A stretch of DNA of 64,000 nt from Saccharomonospora xinjiangensis XJ-54 (GTDB lineage Bacteria > Actinomycetota > Actinomycetes > Mycobacteriales > Pseudonocardiaceae): assembly GCF_000258175.1 (NCBI RefSeq), contig NZ_JH636049.1:2705482-2769481 (forward strand), in the 5' to 3' direction. The notes beneath the pieces are model-generated. The model had not been told where the DNA came from and made no database searches. It saw only the letters and a program-made list of their open reading frames with translations. Numbering within the stretch: position 1 is the first letter of the stretch; each line of letters begins with the position of its first letter. Made by a program: the position numbers and the translations under genes. Shown piece by piece: positions 8,476 through 16,656 of the stretch.

Positions 8476-8755
8476 AGACGTCGAAGGGTGCCGAGGCGCT
8501 GACAGTCGGCGGAACGACTGGTGGCCGCCAAGGCGAGCCCACAACTACAGACTCCCTCCGGGTTTCGGGTCGGGGCCTACAACCGGAGGGCGGGGAGCGC
8601 GGTTCGTCGGGGGACGGCCCGCGCAATAACGGACAAGGGGCCGGACAAGTGCCACGTCGGGGGTGGCGCCCGGCCCCTTGTTCCGTGTCGAGACTGATCG
8701 AGTCTTCTGGACGTGCTCGGCGAGGTCGCCGAACCGTCAGGCGGGAGCGCCGCTC
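8476..8755. other. Hairpin-rich intergenic stretch, possible structured RNA
   Basis: No gene is evident. Going along the + strand I see GGCGG...CCGCC, then CCCTCCGG...CCGGAGGG (8-bp stem), then GCGCGG...CCGCGC, then the long hairpin at 8629-8686. Together with the 8-bp GTGGGGTG/CACCCCAC stem inside the preceding small frame, this looks like a compact RNA of about 350 nt. It does not match my memory of tmRNA, RNase P RNA, SRP RNA or Ms1. Confidence 0.35.
8629..8686. terminator. Long hairpin, probable terminator
   Basis: A stem of 16 pairs with one bulge joins ACGGACAAGGGGCCGG (8629-8644) to its complement ending at 8686. The loop contains a nested GCCAC/GTGGC hairpin. On the minus strand it is followed by TTATTG. 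It probably ends crp transcription, and perhaps also the + strand RNA, since the two converge here. Confidence 0.65.
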
Positions 8756-9430
8756 TCAGCGAGCCCTTCGGGCCAGGCGCTCCGGGTCGAGGATCAGCAC
8801 ACTCTTGCCTTCCAGCCGCAGCCAGCCGCGGTGGGCGAAGTCGGCGAGTGCCTTGTTCACGGTCTCGCGAGACGCGCCGACGTACTGGGCGATCTCCTCC
8901 TGTGTCAGGTCGTGGGTGACCCGCAACAGACCGGCCTCCTGGCTGCCGAAGCGCTGCGCGAGCTGGAGCAGCGCCCTGGCGACCCGGCCGGGGACATCGG
9001 TGAAGATCAGCTCGGCGACCATGTTGTTGGTGCGGCGGAGCCGGCGTGCGACGACGCGGAGCAGTTGTTCGGCGATCTCCGGTCGCGTCGAGATCCACTG
9101 CCGCAACGCGGGACGGTCCATCGTGACCGCGCTGACCTCGGTGACCGTCGTAGCGGTCGAGGTACGCGGGCCGGGGTCGAAGATCGACAGCTCGCCGAAC
9201 ATGTCCGAAGGGCCCATGATCTGGAACAGGTTCTCGCGGCCGTCGGCAGACTTACGGCCGATCTTCACCTTGCCCGACTTGATGATGTAGAGCTTGTCCC
9301 CCGGCTCGCCCTCGTTGAAGATCACGTGGCCGCGGGGGAAATCCACCGTCTCCAGAGTCTGTGCGAGCGCCTCTGCCGCCGCCGGTTCCACACCCTGGAA
9401 GATGCCCGCGCGGGCCAGGGTCTCGTCCAC
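8756..9430 (-). CDS. crp: Crp/Fnr-family cyclic-nucleotide-type transcriptional regulator
   Basis: A 224-residue global regulator of the Crp (GlxR-like) type. The N-terminal cyclic-nucleotide-binding barrel spans about residues 10-125, with [23 protein letters not shown] long dimerisation helix follows, then a C-terminal winged helix (about 165-215) with the recognition region [21 protein letters not shown]. It binds cAMP-dependent palindromes of TGTGA-N6-TCACA type in relatives. The GTG start at 9430 follows AAAGGAGG at good spacing, giving the family length; an upstream extension of the frame has no such support. Gene order next to nth matches Rv3676. The upstream gap (9431-9648) contains CTACA-N5-TGTAG at 9492-9506, possibly an autoregulatory site but a poor Crp match. 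Confidence 0.95.
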   Translation of the reverse strand: MDETLARAGIFQGVEPAAAEALAQTLETVDFPRGHVIFNEGEPGDKLYIIKSGKVKIGRKSADGRENLFQIMGPSDMFGELSIFDPGPRTSTATTVTEVSAVTMDRPALRQWISTRPEIAEQLLRVVARRLRRTNNMVAELIFTDVPGRVARALLQLAQRFGSQEAGLLRVTHDLTQEEIAQYVGASRETVNKALADFAHRGWLRLEGKSVLILDPERLARRAR

Positions 9431-9648
9431 CTCGTGCCTCCTTTGGGTAGCGGCCGCCGTCTCCGCACGCGGGACGGCGTGCCGCCGATCACTACATGCA
9501 GTGTAGGGCGTGCCCCCGAGATCGCTCCCCGCTCGGGCCATGGAAAGGCAACCTGCTACTAACGAGTACGAGAAACGCGAACTCACCGCGTTCGCTCGAA
9601 TACTCCCTGTTGAGAGGCTCGGCGGAGGACCTCGTCCGACCGAACAGC

Positions 9649-9900
9649 CTAACTCCGGAGGCTACGCTGCTTGTTCTTGGCCGCCCTTCCCGAGAGCCTG
9701 CGAAGCCGGAACAACTCCAGCGCGCGGCCGATGCCGTGGCCGTAGAGTGCCCTGACCTCGTCCGGCCGTGCCTGCTCCAGAAACTCCTCGACGTCTTCCC
9801 CGCGCACGGAAACGTGCCGCAGGCGGTGCTCGACGCGCTCCATCCCGAGCGCGAAAAGCATCACCACGACCGGCACCGCGATCACGAACCAGACGGTCAT
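9649..9900 (-). CDS. Small single-pass membrane protein (Rv3675-like position)
   Basis: An 83-residue protein. Residues 2-19 ([18 protein letters not shown]) form a membrane helix, followed by a basic/acidic cytoplasmic tail with [33 protein letters not shown] and a very basic end. The ATG at 9900 follows AGGAG. It sits between crp and nth, the place of the predicted membrane protein Rv3675. Function is unknown. It may be transcribed with crp, 218 bp downstream, although that gap is large enough for a separate promoter. Confidence 0.75.
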   Translation of the reverse strand: MTVWFVIAVPVVVMLFALGMERVEHRLRHVSVRGEDVEEFLEQARPDEVRALYGHGIGRALELFRLRRLSGRAAKNKQRSLRS

Positions 9901-10011
9901 ATCACTCCTGATCTCTAGCTCATCCGGGCTCGGTCGTCGCGTCACGTTTCCTGACCCGACGTCAGCGAAGGAGGTGGCTTCCTCACCCGACGGCGCACGT
10001 AGGCTAGCGGG

Positions 10012-10782
10012 GTGTCGTCAACCGTCGGGAACGCCCCCCGTAAGGGGCGCGCAGTCGCTGAACAGAGCCGGTTGTCGTTGGTCAGACGCGCGCGGCGTAT
10101 GAAGCGTTGCCTCGATGTGGCCTACCCAAACGCCCATTGCGAGCTGAACTTCTCCACCCCGCTCGAACTGCTGGTCGCCGTCATCCTGTCCGCGCAGTGC
10201 ACCGACGAGCGGGTCAACGAGGTCACCCCGGTGTTGTTCTCCCGCTACCCCACCGCCGCCGACTACGCGGGGGCCGACCGCGTCGAGTTGGAGGAGCTGA
10301 TCCGGCCGACCGGGTTCTTCCGCAACAAGGCGACCTCCCTGATGGGCCTCGGTGCCGCACTCGTCGATCGGCACGGCGGTGAGGTGCCGGGCACGCTCGA
10401 CGAACTCGTGAAACTTCCCGGCGTGGGACGCAAGACCGCGAACGTGGTGCTCGGCGAGGCGTTCGACGTTCCGGGAATCACCGTGGACACCCACTTCGGC
10501 CGCCTCGTCAGGCGATGGGGCTGGACCGGCAGCGACGACCCCGTGAAGGTCGAGCAGGAGATCGGTTCCCTGTTCCCCCGCAAGGAGTGGACGATGCTGT
10601 CGCACCGCGTGATCTTTCACGGGCGGCGGGTCTGTCACTCGCGGAAGCCGGCGTGCGGGGCGTGTCCGCTCGCGAGGGACTGCCCGTCCTTCGGTGCGGG
10701 CCCGACCGAGTTCGACGTCGCGGCGAAACTCGTGAAGGGGGCCGAACGCGACCATCTGCTCGAACTGGTGGCGCGATCTTGA
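10012..10782 (+). CDS. nth: Endonuclease III
   Basis: A 256-residue base-excision-repair DNA glycosylase/AP lyase acting on oxidised pyrimidines. The helix-hairpin-helix [12 protein letters not shown] holds the catalytic lysine (K141), and the catalytic aspartate is D159 in VDTHFGR. The [4Fe-4S] cluster cysteines C208, C215, C218 and C224 have the C-x6-C-x2-C-x5-C spacing. A TAGGCT hexamer at 10000-10005 ends 6 bp before the GTG start and no Shine-Dalgarno is visible, so the mRNA may be leaderless. Its stop overlaps the next gene, opening a four-gene operon (nth, thioredoxin-like, Nudix, MarP) also found as Rv3674c-Rv3671c. Confidence 0.96.
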   Translation: MSSTVGNAPRKGRAVAEQSRLSLVRRARRMKRCLDVAYPNAHCELNFSTPLELLVAVILSAQCTDERVNEVTPVLFSRYPTAADYAGADRVELEELIRPTGFFRNKATSLMGLGAALVDRHGGEVPGTLDELVKLPGVGRKTANVVLGEAFDVPGITVDTHFGRLVRRWGWTGSDDPVKVEQEIGSLFPRKEWTMLSHRVIFHGRRVCHSRKPACGACPLARDCPSFGAGPTEFDVAAKLVKGAERDHLLELVARS

Positions 10783-11390
10783 CACCGGCGACGAAGTGGG
10801 CGCTCGCCGTGGGCGCACTGGCACTCGCGTTGATCGTTGCGCTGCTGCCGAGGTCGGCGAGCGTGCCACCCGACACCGAAGACGACACCGAACTCGCTGC
10901 GGCGAGGCAGCAAGCCGCGCTGGCTGCCTGCCTCCCGGAGCAGGACGGCGGGGAGGGCCGGAGCGCGGGCGGTGCCTTCCAGGACGTGCGAGTCCACTGT
11001 CTCGGCGATGGCTCCCAGGTCGAGTTCGGCGACACACTCGGTGAGGGCCCGACGCTCGTGAACGTGTGGGCGACCTGGTGTGAACCCTGTAGGGAGGAAC
11101 TTCCGCTGCTCGCGCGGTACGCGGAACGGCCGGACGCGGCCAGGGTCGTGACGGTGCAGGTGCAGAGCGCACCGGAGGACGGGCTGCGGCTGTTCACCGA
11201 ACTCGGGGTGCGGCTGCCTGCCCTCCACGACGGTGAAGGGGCGAGCGGTCCGGTGCGCGGAGCCCTCAGGGTGCCGACCGCGCTGCCTGCCTCGTACGTC
11301 GTGGAGGGCGGCGAGGCGCGGCTCGTGACCAAGCCGAGGCTGTTCACCTCCGTCGAGGAGATCGTGAACGCGGTGGAAGGGACGCGATGA
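10779..11390 (+). CDS. Membrane-anchored thioredoxin-like (TlpA/ResA-type) protein
   Basis: A 203-residue thiol-disulfide oxidoreductase anchored by an N-terminal helix (residues 5-24, [19 protein letters not shown]) with the thioredoxin domain outside the membrane. The active site is [13 protein letters not shown] (CxxC) near residue 105. A cis-proline region follows around TALPASYVV. The TTG start overlaps the nth stop (TTGA); no better start exists. Two further cysteines (about residues 48 and 72) lie before the active site. The position matches Rv3673c. Being next to MarP, it may help form or break disulfides in that protease or in other envelope proteins. Confidence 0.88.
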   Translation: MTPATKWALAVGALALALIVALLPRSASVPPDTEDDTELAAARQQAALAACLPEQDGGEGRSAGGAFQDVRVHCLGDGSQVEFGDTLGEGPTLVNVWATWCEPCREELPLLARYAERPDAARVVTVQVQSAPEDGLRLFTELGVRLPALHDGEGASGPVRGALRVPTALPASYVVEGGEARLVTKPRLFTSVEEIVNAVEGTR

Positions 11391-12091
11391 ACGGGCCCCT
11401 GATTCCCCCTGCGGAGGCGCCGGACTTCCTTCGGCCACTTGTCGAGGCGAGCGCGGAACTCGATCCGGCCAGGTTCGCCAGGGTCACCGGACCACCACGC
11501 ACCGGTGCGAGGCTCGCGTCGGTGCTGATGTTGCTCGGCGACACGGCCGATCACGGCACGGACGTGTTGCTGCTGCGCAGAGCCGACACACTCGGATCGC
11601 ACGCGGGTCAGGTCGCGTTTCCGGGGGGCGGAGCCGAGGACGGCGAAAGCCCTGTGGCGACCGCGCTGCGGGAGGCGGAGGAGGAGACAGGAGTGGCGCC
11701 CGAGGGCATCCGCCCCGTTGCCGTGTTCCCCCGGCTGTACGTGCCCGTGTCACGGTTCGCGGTCACGCCCGTGCTCGCGCACTGGCACGCGCCGTCACCG
11801 GTGCGGCCCGTCGATCCGGCCGAGACCGCGGCCGTTGCCAGGGTTCCGATCACCGAACTGGCCGATCCGGCGAACAGGTTCCAGGTGCGCAAGCGCGGTG
11901 CACAAGGTCAGAAATGGCGCGGGCCCGCCTTCACGGTGAAGGGGCTCTTCGTCTGGGGTTTCACGGCTGGGTTGCTCTCGGTGCTGCTCGAACTGGGCGG
12001 CTGGGCGAGGGAGTGGGACCGCGACGACGTGAGGGAGCTTGACGTAGCGTTGGCCGAACACGAGGCGCGCACCGCAGCCCGGTGGATGTGA
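11387..12091 (+). CDS. Nudix hydrolase, CoA-pyrophosphatase type
   Basis: A 234-residue Nudix enzyme with an intact Nudix box, GGGAEDGESPVATALREAEEETGV (about residues 80-103 with REAEEETG at its core). The UPF0035-like stretch SHAGQVAFPGG just before it is typical of CoA pyrophosphatases (NUDT7/8-like), which cleave CoA to 4'-phosphopantetheine and 3',5'-ADP. The ATG overlaps the thioredoxin-like stop by 4 bp. It is 13 bp upstream of marP. It corresponds to Rv3672c. The CoA assignment rests on the pre-box motif and is a family-level inference. Confidence 0.88.
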   Translation: MNGPLIPPAEAPDFLRPLVEASAELDPARFARVTGPPRTGARLASVLMLLGDTADHGTDVLLLRRADTLGSHAGQVAFPGGGAEDGESPVATALREAEEETGVAPEGIRPVAVFPRLYVPVSRFAVTPVLAHWHAPSPVRPVDPAETAAVARVPITELADPANRFQVRKRGAQGQKWRGPAFTVKGLFVWGFTAGLLSVLLELGGWAREWDRDDVRELDVALAEHEARTAARWM

Positions 12092-12104
12092 CAGGGGAGA
12101 GACG

Positions 12105-13286
12105 GTGAACTGGGTTGACGTGCTGGTGATCCTGCTGGCATTGCTCGCGGCGATCTCCGGTGCGCGTCAGGGTTTTCTCGTCGCACTCCCCGCCTTCCTC
12201 GGCGTCATCGCGGGCGCGGTGCTCGGTATCCGGCTCGCGCCGCTTCTCGTCGAGGTGTTCGAACACCCCGCAGCGCGGGTCGCCGTCGCCGTGGGCACGG
12301 TGGTGTTCCTCGTCGCGCTCGGCGAGACCGTCGGCGTTTACCTCGGCAACAAGCTCAAACGCAGGATCTCCTCACCGAAACTGTCCGGTCTGGACAATGC
12401 GCTCGGCGCGGTGGTGCAGGGCGCCGTGGTGTTCGTGGTCGCCTGGCTGATCGCGCTGCCCCTCACGAGCGTCGCCGCGCTGCCGGGACTGACCAAGGCG
12501 ATCAACGACTCGTCGGTGCTCGGCGGCGTGAACGAGGTGATGCCCGAGGCCGCACAGGGTCTTCCCGGCGAGCTGCGGCAGCTTCTCGACGAGTCCGGTT
12601 TCCCCACCATCCTCGCGCCCTTCCAGGACGCGCCAGTGAGGGCGATCGACCCGCCCGACCCCGCGTTGCAGGAGAGCGCGGTGGTGCAGGGTGTACGCAG
12701 CAGTGTGCTCAAGGTGCGGGGCACGGCGCCGAGCTGCTCGCGAGCGTTGGAGGGCACCGGTTTCGTCATCGACGCGGAGCGGGTGATGACCAACGCGCAC
12801 GTCGTCGCGGGCACCGACAGGGTCATGGTGGAGACGGAGCAGGGCGATCTCGATGCCGAGGTGGTGCACTACGACCCTGCTACCGACCTGGCTGTGCTCG
12901 CCGTTCCCGGGCTGGCGGCGAGGCCGCTGCCGCTGTCGGAGGAACCCGCCTCGGCAGGAGAGGACACGATCGCGCTCGGCTATCCGCTCGACGGTCCCTA
13001 CACCGCGACACCGACGCGCATCAGGGAACGCATCACTTTGCGGGGCCCCGACATCTACGACTCCGCGACGGTTCAGCGCGACGTCTACACCGTCAGGGGG
13101 CAGGTGCGCAGCGGCAACTCGGGCGGCCCGCTGATCAATCCGGACGGCGAGGTGGTTGGCGTCGTGTTCGGCGCCTCGGTTGAGGACCCGGACACCGGTT
13201 TCGTGCTCACCGGGGACGAGGTCGGCGACGAGATCCAGCGAGCGCGGTCGTTCGGCTCGCCGGTCGGCACAGGGCCCTGCACATAG
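12105..13286 (+). CDS. marP: MarP-like membrane serine protease
   Basis: A 393-residue protein with a CvpA-like N-terminal region of four membrane helices (about residues 1-120) followed by a periplasmic trypsin-like protease. The catalytic triad reads from the sequence as H232 (TNAHVVAG), D261 (TDLAVL) and S339 (GNSGGPL). In M. tuberculosis the orthologue Rv3671c preserves intrabacterial pH under acid and oxidative stress and cleaves peptidoglycan hydrolases. Cysteines C211 (PSCSRA) and C392 near the C terminus could form the regulatory disulfide known in that family. It starts with GTG after GGGGAGAGACG. It converges with the EphE-like gene with 3 bp between stops. Confidence 0.93.
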   Translation: MNWVDVLVILLALLAAISGARQGFLVALPAFLGVIAGAVLGIRLAPLLVEVFEHPAARVAVAVGTVVFLVALGETVGVYLGNKLKRRISSPKLSGLDNALGAVVQGAVVFVVAWLIALPLTSVAALPGLTKAINDSSVLGGVNEVMPEAAQGLPGELRQLLDESGFPTILAPFQDAPVRAIDPPDPALQESAVVQGVRSSVLKVRGTAPSCSRALEGTGFVIDAERVMTNAHVVAGTDRVMVETEQGDLDAEVVHYDPATDLAVLAVPGLAARPLPLSEEPASAGEDTIALGYPLDGPYTATPTRIRERITLRGPDIYDSATVQRDVYTVRGQVRSGNSGGPLINPDGEVVGVVFGASVEDPDTGFVLTGDEVGDEIQRARSFGSPVGTGPCT

Positions 13287-13289
13287 TGA

Positions 13290-14222
13290 TCAGATGCCGT
13301 GCAGGAACTCCGTGAGGAGTTTCGTCGTGGTGTCCGGTGCTTCGAGGTGGGGGAAGTGACCGACGCCGCGTACCCATTCGAGGCGCGAACCCGGACCGCG
13401 CCACGGCGCCGACTCGCGCGCCGTGGCCGGCAACACGCACGGGTCGCCGTCGCCGTGGACCTGCAACACCGGCATCGCGACCCGATCGGAGATCGCCTCG
13501 GCGAATCGGCGCCCGTCGCCCCTGAACTGTGAGCGGAAAGCCCAGCGGTAGTACTCCAACGAGCTGTGGGCGACACCGGGTATGCGCATGGCGTGCCGGA
13601 ACCTGCGTGCCGCCTCCGTGAAGTCGGGCCTTCCCTGCCAGCGTGTGCCCGACCAGGCCCGCAAAAGCTGCTCGACCTCCGCGGCGTCGGCTTCCACGAG
13701 ACGCCGTTCGGGCGCCATCGGAATCTGCGACCGCAGCAGATGGCGCATCGCTCTCGCCTGGCCGCGCCGCCGCCACAGGGTTCGCCGGATGGCCGCGCGC
13801 AGGGCGAGCGGATGCGCGCCACCGAGCACGCTCACCGACGCGACGACGCGAGGATGCAGTGCCGCGACCGACCACGCGAGCAGGCCGCCCCAGGCGTGCC
13901 CGACGAGGTGCGCCCGACGTTCCCCGAGCGCCCTGACCAGCCCGGCGACGTCACCGGCCAGCGTCCAGCCGTCGTAGCCGCGCGGAGGCTTGTCCGAGTC
14001 GCCGTACCCACGCAGATCCGCCGCGATGACACGGAAACCGGCGTCGGCGAGCGCCGTCAACTGGTGGTGCCATGCCCACCAGAACTCACCGAAGCCGTGC
14101 AGCAGCAGGACGGCGGGGCCGGACCCCTGTTCGGCGACGTGCAGCCTGATGCCGTTGGCCGAGACGTCGCGATGTGTCCACGGGCCCTCGTATCGCACGG
14201 TCGAAGGATCGGGAACGGACAC
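13290..14222 (-). CDS. Alpha/beta hydrolase, EphE-like, lacking the usual nucleophile
   Basis: A 310-residue alpha/beta-hydrolase-fold protein related to epoxide hydrolases; its position matches Rv3670 (ephE). The oxyanion motif is HGFGEFWWAWHHQ and the nucleophile-elbow sequence is LVGHAWGGLLAW. The elbow normally reads GHDWGG in epoxide hydrolases, with Asp as nucleophile; here that residue is Ala, read directly from the codon GCC. The C-terminal histidine (GVGHFPHLE) is kept. Catalysis of the classical type therefore seems unlikely unless another residue takes over. The GTG start at 14222 lies 20 bp after the holin-family gene, so the two are probably co-transcribed. Confidence 0.88.
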   Translation of the reverse strand: MSVPDPSTVRYEGPWTHRDVSANGIRLHVAEQGSGPAVLLLHGFGEFWWAWHHQLTALADAGFRVIAADLRGYGDSDKPPRGYDGWTLAGDVAGLVRALGERRAHLVGHAWGGLLAWSVAALHPRVVASVSVLGGAHPLALRAAIRRTLWRRRGQARAMRHLLRSQIPMAPERRLVEADAAEVEQLLRAWSGTRWQGRPDFTEAARRFRHAMRIPGVAHSSLEYYRWAFRSQFRGDGRRFAEAISDRVAMPVLQVHGDGDPCVLPATARESAPWRGPGSRLEWVRGVGHFPHLEAPDTTTKLLTEFLHGI

Positions 14223-14242
14223 GGCGCGGCTCTCGGTGATCG

Positions 14243-14755
14243 TCAGCGCGCCGTAGAGGAGCTCGCGGTCTCCTCCTCGGCACGCGTGCCCCTGTGCCTG
14301 AGCACGTCGGCGGTGTCCTTCAGGCTGTCGATCGAGCGTTGCGGTTTGCGGACCCGCCGCCACTTGCGCAGCCCCGCGTAGGCGGCCAGACCCGCCGTCA
14401 GCAACATCAGCAGGAACACGATGCCGAACGCGGCCCAGCGCGGCAGCCACTCCGCGATCAGCTCACCGAGGAAGAAAAAGAAGAAGAAGGAGCTGTACAG
14501 CCCGATCACACCGGCGAGTACGAAGAAGAGACTTCCTCGGAACGCCTTCTTCGCTTCGCCGACCGCCTCGGCCTTGATCAGCTCGACCTCGGCTCTGACC
14601 AGCGTGGACACCTGCTGGGCAGCGTCCTTCACCAACGAGCCGATGGATGCGTCCTGTGCTGTCGCGTCGTCGGGGGACAGCGGAAGGTAGGGCACCGCAG
14701 GGGCACCACCCGCGCTGTCCTCCGAAAGGTTCTTGGGGCTGCTCACGCGCCTCAT
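14243..14755 (-). CDS. Phage-holin-family (DUF1469-like) membrane protein
   Basis: A 170-residue protein of the actinobacterial phage-holin-superfamily type (putative actinobacterial holin-X), which despite the name is a chromosomal envelope protein. Residues 40-70 form an amphipathic helix (IGSLVKDAAQQVSTLVRAEVELIKAEAVGEAKKA). Two membrane helices follow, the first with a six-phenylalanine run in SSFFFFFFLGE and the second at about 108-128. The tail is basic and helical. The position equals Rv3669. An internal GTG three codons downstream is an alternative start. No phage genes are nearby. Confidence 0.85.
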   Translation of the reverse strand: MRRVSSPKNLSEDSAGGAPAVPYLPLSPDDATAQDASIGSLVKDAAQQVSTLVRAEVELIKAEAVGEAKKAFRGSLFFVLAGVIGLYSSFFFFFFLGELIAEWLPRWAAFGIVFLLMLLTAGLAAYAGLRKWRRVRKPQRSIDSLKDTADVLRHRGTRAEEETASSSTAR

Positions 14756-14804
14756 CGTGCCACGTGATCAATCTCGGGGCGCGACGAGGCGCGCCGCGAC
14801 GTGG

Positions 14805-15545
14805 TCATCCGAGCACAGTGCCCGACAGGAAACCCACCGCGTACGTGATGAGCATCGTCAACGCGCCGACGCCCACGTTGCGAGCGGCGGCAGGTAAGGG
14901 AGGTGCCTGGCCGAGCCTGGCGCTCACCAGACCGGTGATCGCCAGCGCGATCACCACAGCGCCGCCGGTGGCAGGCACCCTGACGGCAGGAGGGAAGAGC
15001 AGGATCGCCAGCAGAGGCAGCAACGCGCCGACGGTGAAGGCGATCAGCGAGGCCCACGCGGCCTGCCACGGGCTGGTGAGCTGTCCCGGATCGATGCCGA
15101 GTTCCACCTCGGCGTGCGCCTGGAGCGGGTCCTTCTCCGTGAGTTCGCGTGCGACGTCGGCGGCCAGCCGGGGAGACAGCCCCTTCGCTTCGTAGAGCTG
15201 CGCCAGCTCCCGTTCCTCTTCCTCCGGCATCGTGCGCAGTTCGTGCCGCTCCAGCCGCAGCAATGAGCGCTCGGTGTCGCGCTGTGTCGAGACGGAGACG
15301 TACTCGCCGCCTGCCATCGACAGCGCACCCGCGACGACCCCGGCAAGGCCGGCGAACAGGATGGCTTCGAGGTCCGTCGTGGCGCCTGCGACACCGACCA
15401 CCAGCCCCGCGGTGGACACGATGCCGTCGTTGGCACCGAGTACGCCGGCGCGGAGCCAGTTGAGTCTGCCGCCCACGCCGCCGGAGTGAGGCTCGTTCGC
15501 GTGTGGCTGCCTGCTGCGGTCGGACACGGCTCCATCACAGTCCAC
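14805..15545 (-). CDS. VIT1/CCC1-family transporter
   Basis: A 246-residue membrane protein of the vacuolar iron transporter family, which moves Fe2+ or Mn2+ out of the cytoplasm. The first helix region has the signature LRAGVLGANDGIVSTAGLVVGV, followed by GALSMAGGEYVSVSTQRDTE. A hydrophilic, Glu-rich metal-binding helical domain (ERELAQLYEAKG...) lies between helices 2 and 3, and three further helices complete the five-helix fold. Start choice is uncertain between GTG at 15545 and GTG at 15527. A strong hairpin separates it from the upstream gene, so it probably has its own promoter in the roughly 90-bp gap. Confidence 0.9.
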   Translation of the reverse strand: MDCDGAVSDRSRQPHANEPHSGGVGGRLNWLRAGVLGANDGIVSTAGLVVGVAGATTDLEAILFAGLAGVVAGALSMAGGEYVSVSTQRDTERSLLRLERHELRTMPEEEERELAQLYEAKGLSPRLAADVARELTEKDPLQAHAEVELGIDPGQLTSPWQAAWASLIAFTVGALLPLLAILLFPPAVRVPATGGAVVIALAITGLVSARLGQAPPLPAAARNVGVGALTMLITYAVGFLSGTVLG

Positions 15546-15575
15546 CGCGGACCCACCGGCAAGGTGATGAGGGAA

Positions 15576-15615
15576 AAGGTGAGGTGAGCGGCACGGCTGC
15601 CGCTCACCTCACCTT
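15576..15615. terminator. 18-bp perfect-stem terminator
   Basis: AAGGTGAGGTGAGCGGCA pairs perfectly with its complement across a CGGC tetraloop. On the minus strand it is followed by TTTCCC. It lies 18 bp downstream of the coiled-coil gene and upstream of the VIT gene, isolating the two. Confidence 0.85.
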
Positions 15616-15633
15616 CCTGCCGACGGCCGGCCG

Positions 15634-16074
15634 TCAGCTCTCCAGTTCGGCGAGCGCCTGCTTTGCCTGCTGGAGTTCGGCTTCGAGCTGTGCGACCTTG
15701 GCCTGCTGCTGCTCGCGAGCCTCGTTGATCACTTCGTCGATCGGTGCGGACAGCTCCTCGTGGAGTTCCTTCGCCGCGCGGGACACGGCCGAGGCGGGAA
15801 TGTCCAGACCTTTGGCGACCCACTTGCTGCCGTGCTTCAGTTCGGCCTGCCACTCACCGTCCGCGGTGCCGGTGACGGTGAGCGTGAGGATGACGGTCCT
15901 CGTCTTGCGGGCGGTGCTCTTCGCCTTCGCCCTCTGCGGCTTGCCCGATTCCGGCTGGGCCCGTTCGGACTGCTCCTGCTGTTCTCGCTGCTCCGGAGCG
16001 TCCCCCCGCTCGCTCTCGTGGCTCACCGGGGTCTCGTCCAGCTCCTGGTTCGCGGAAGCAGCGTCAACGGTCAT
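15634..16074 (-). CDS. Hypothetical coiled-coil protein
   Basis: A 146-residue soluble protein without a recognised name. Residues 1-55 are Gln/Glu/Ser/Lys-rich and probably disordered. Residues 58-100 form a small beta-containing domain (RTVILTLTVTGTADGEWQAELKHGSKWVAKGL). Residues 105-146 are a coiled coil (AKELHEELSAPIDEVINEAREQQQAKVAQLEAELQQ). A basic AKAKSTARKTRT patch sits before the domain. Similar small proteins with a DUF6319-like arrangement occur in actinobacteria, but I cannot confirm that assignment. It is a single-gene transcript closed by the strong terminator at 15576-15615. Confidence 0.75.
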   Translation of the reverse strand: MTVDAASANQELDETPVSHESERGDAPEQREQQEQSERAQPESGKPQRAKAKSTARKTRTVILTLTVTGTADGEWQAELKHGSKWVAKGLDIPASAVSRAAKELHEELSAPIDEVINEAREQQQAKVAQLEAELQQAKQALAELES

Positions 16075-16656
16075 CGTCAGTGTCGTCTCCTAGAGAAGCG
16101 GGTTGTCCTCGAAAGGGTCCTGCAAGCGGTCAGGATAGAACGTTCGTTCGACTGTTCACCCGGAGGGGTTGACCTTCAGTGGCGCCGGGAAAGGCGATCA
16201 CGAATACGCGCCTGGGTTGCGTCCGTGACGGTATCGAGACCGTTGTGGAATGCGGTTTGCTCCGGTTTGGGGATCGTCGCGTTACAGCCATGCACACGAA
16301 AGGATGAAACGCGCGTGTGTTTGGTAGCGCGTTGAAGTATCTCAGCTGGCGTTGCTTATTTTTCGAGTGAAGGAACCGAGGTCGAAGCGGTTTTCGAGAC
16401 CTTTTCAGTCAACTCTCCGTAGTCGCCGGTTGTGATCTTGGAGGGAAAGTTTCCTCCCGGGGTCCGGCGCATGCCCCTTCCTCGTCTGAACACAATGGAC
16501 CATCGAATGCCGTTTCAGCAGGACGGTGGCGCTTTTCGAGTTGTTACTCCGCGGTTAGGCGAATCGTTCGAGGCCGCTGGAAGGCGGTGGTGAGCCGTTT
16601 TGCTTGAATAGCGATCGACTCGCCCAGTTGATCAATTCGTTCAGGGACTGCGATTA
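16075..16656. other. Long intergenic region upstream of the L,D-transpeptidase
   Basis: No gene is evident in this 580-bp spacer, which has a noticeably lower GC content than its surroundings. Visible elements are a near-palindrome GGAGGGAAAGTTTCCTCC near 16440 and AT-rich stretches such as TTATTTTTCG near 16352. It presumably holds the promoters of the divergent coiled-coil and transpeptidase genes. I looked for a c-di-AMP (ydaO-type) riboswitch, common before actinobacterial cell-wall enzymes, and saw no convincing match. Confidence 0.5.

Noticed and set aside
8476..8690. tmRNA, RNase P RNA or SRP RNA
   Set aside because: No tRNA-like ends or tag peptide, no GAGGAAAGTCC-type RNase P core and no SRP tetraloop domain were found; left as an unassigned structured region.
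14243..14755. Possible prophage remnant because of the holin-family protein
   Set aside because: The protein is a conserved chromosomal member (Rv3669 position) and no integrase, capsid, lysin or att repeats are seen.
16075..16656. c-di-AMP riboswitch before the L,D-transpeptidase
   Set aside because: The expected conserved blocks of the ydaO class are not visible; only a short palindrome is seen.
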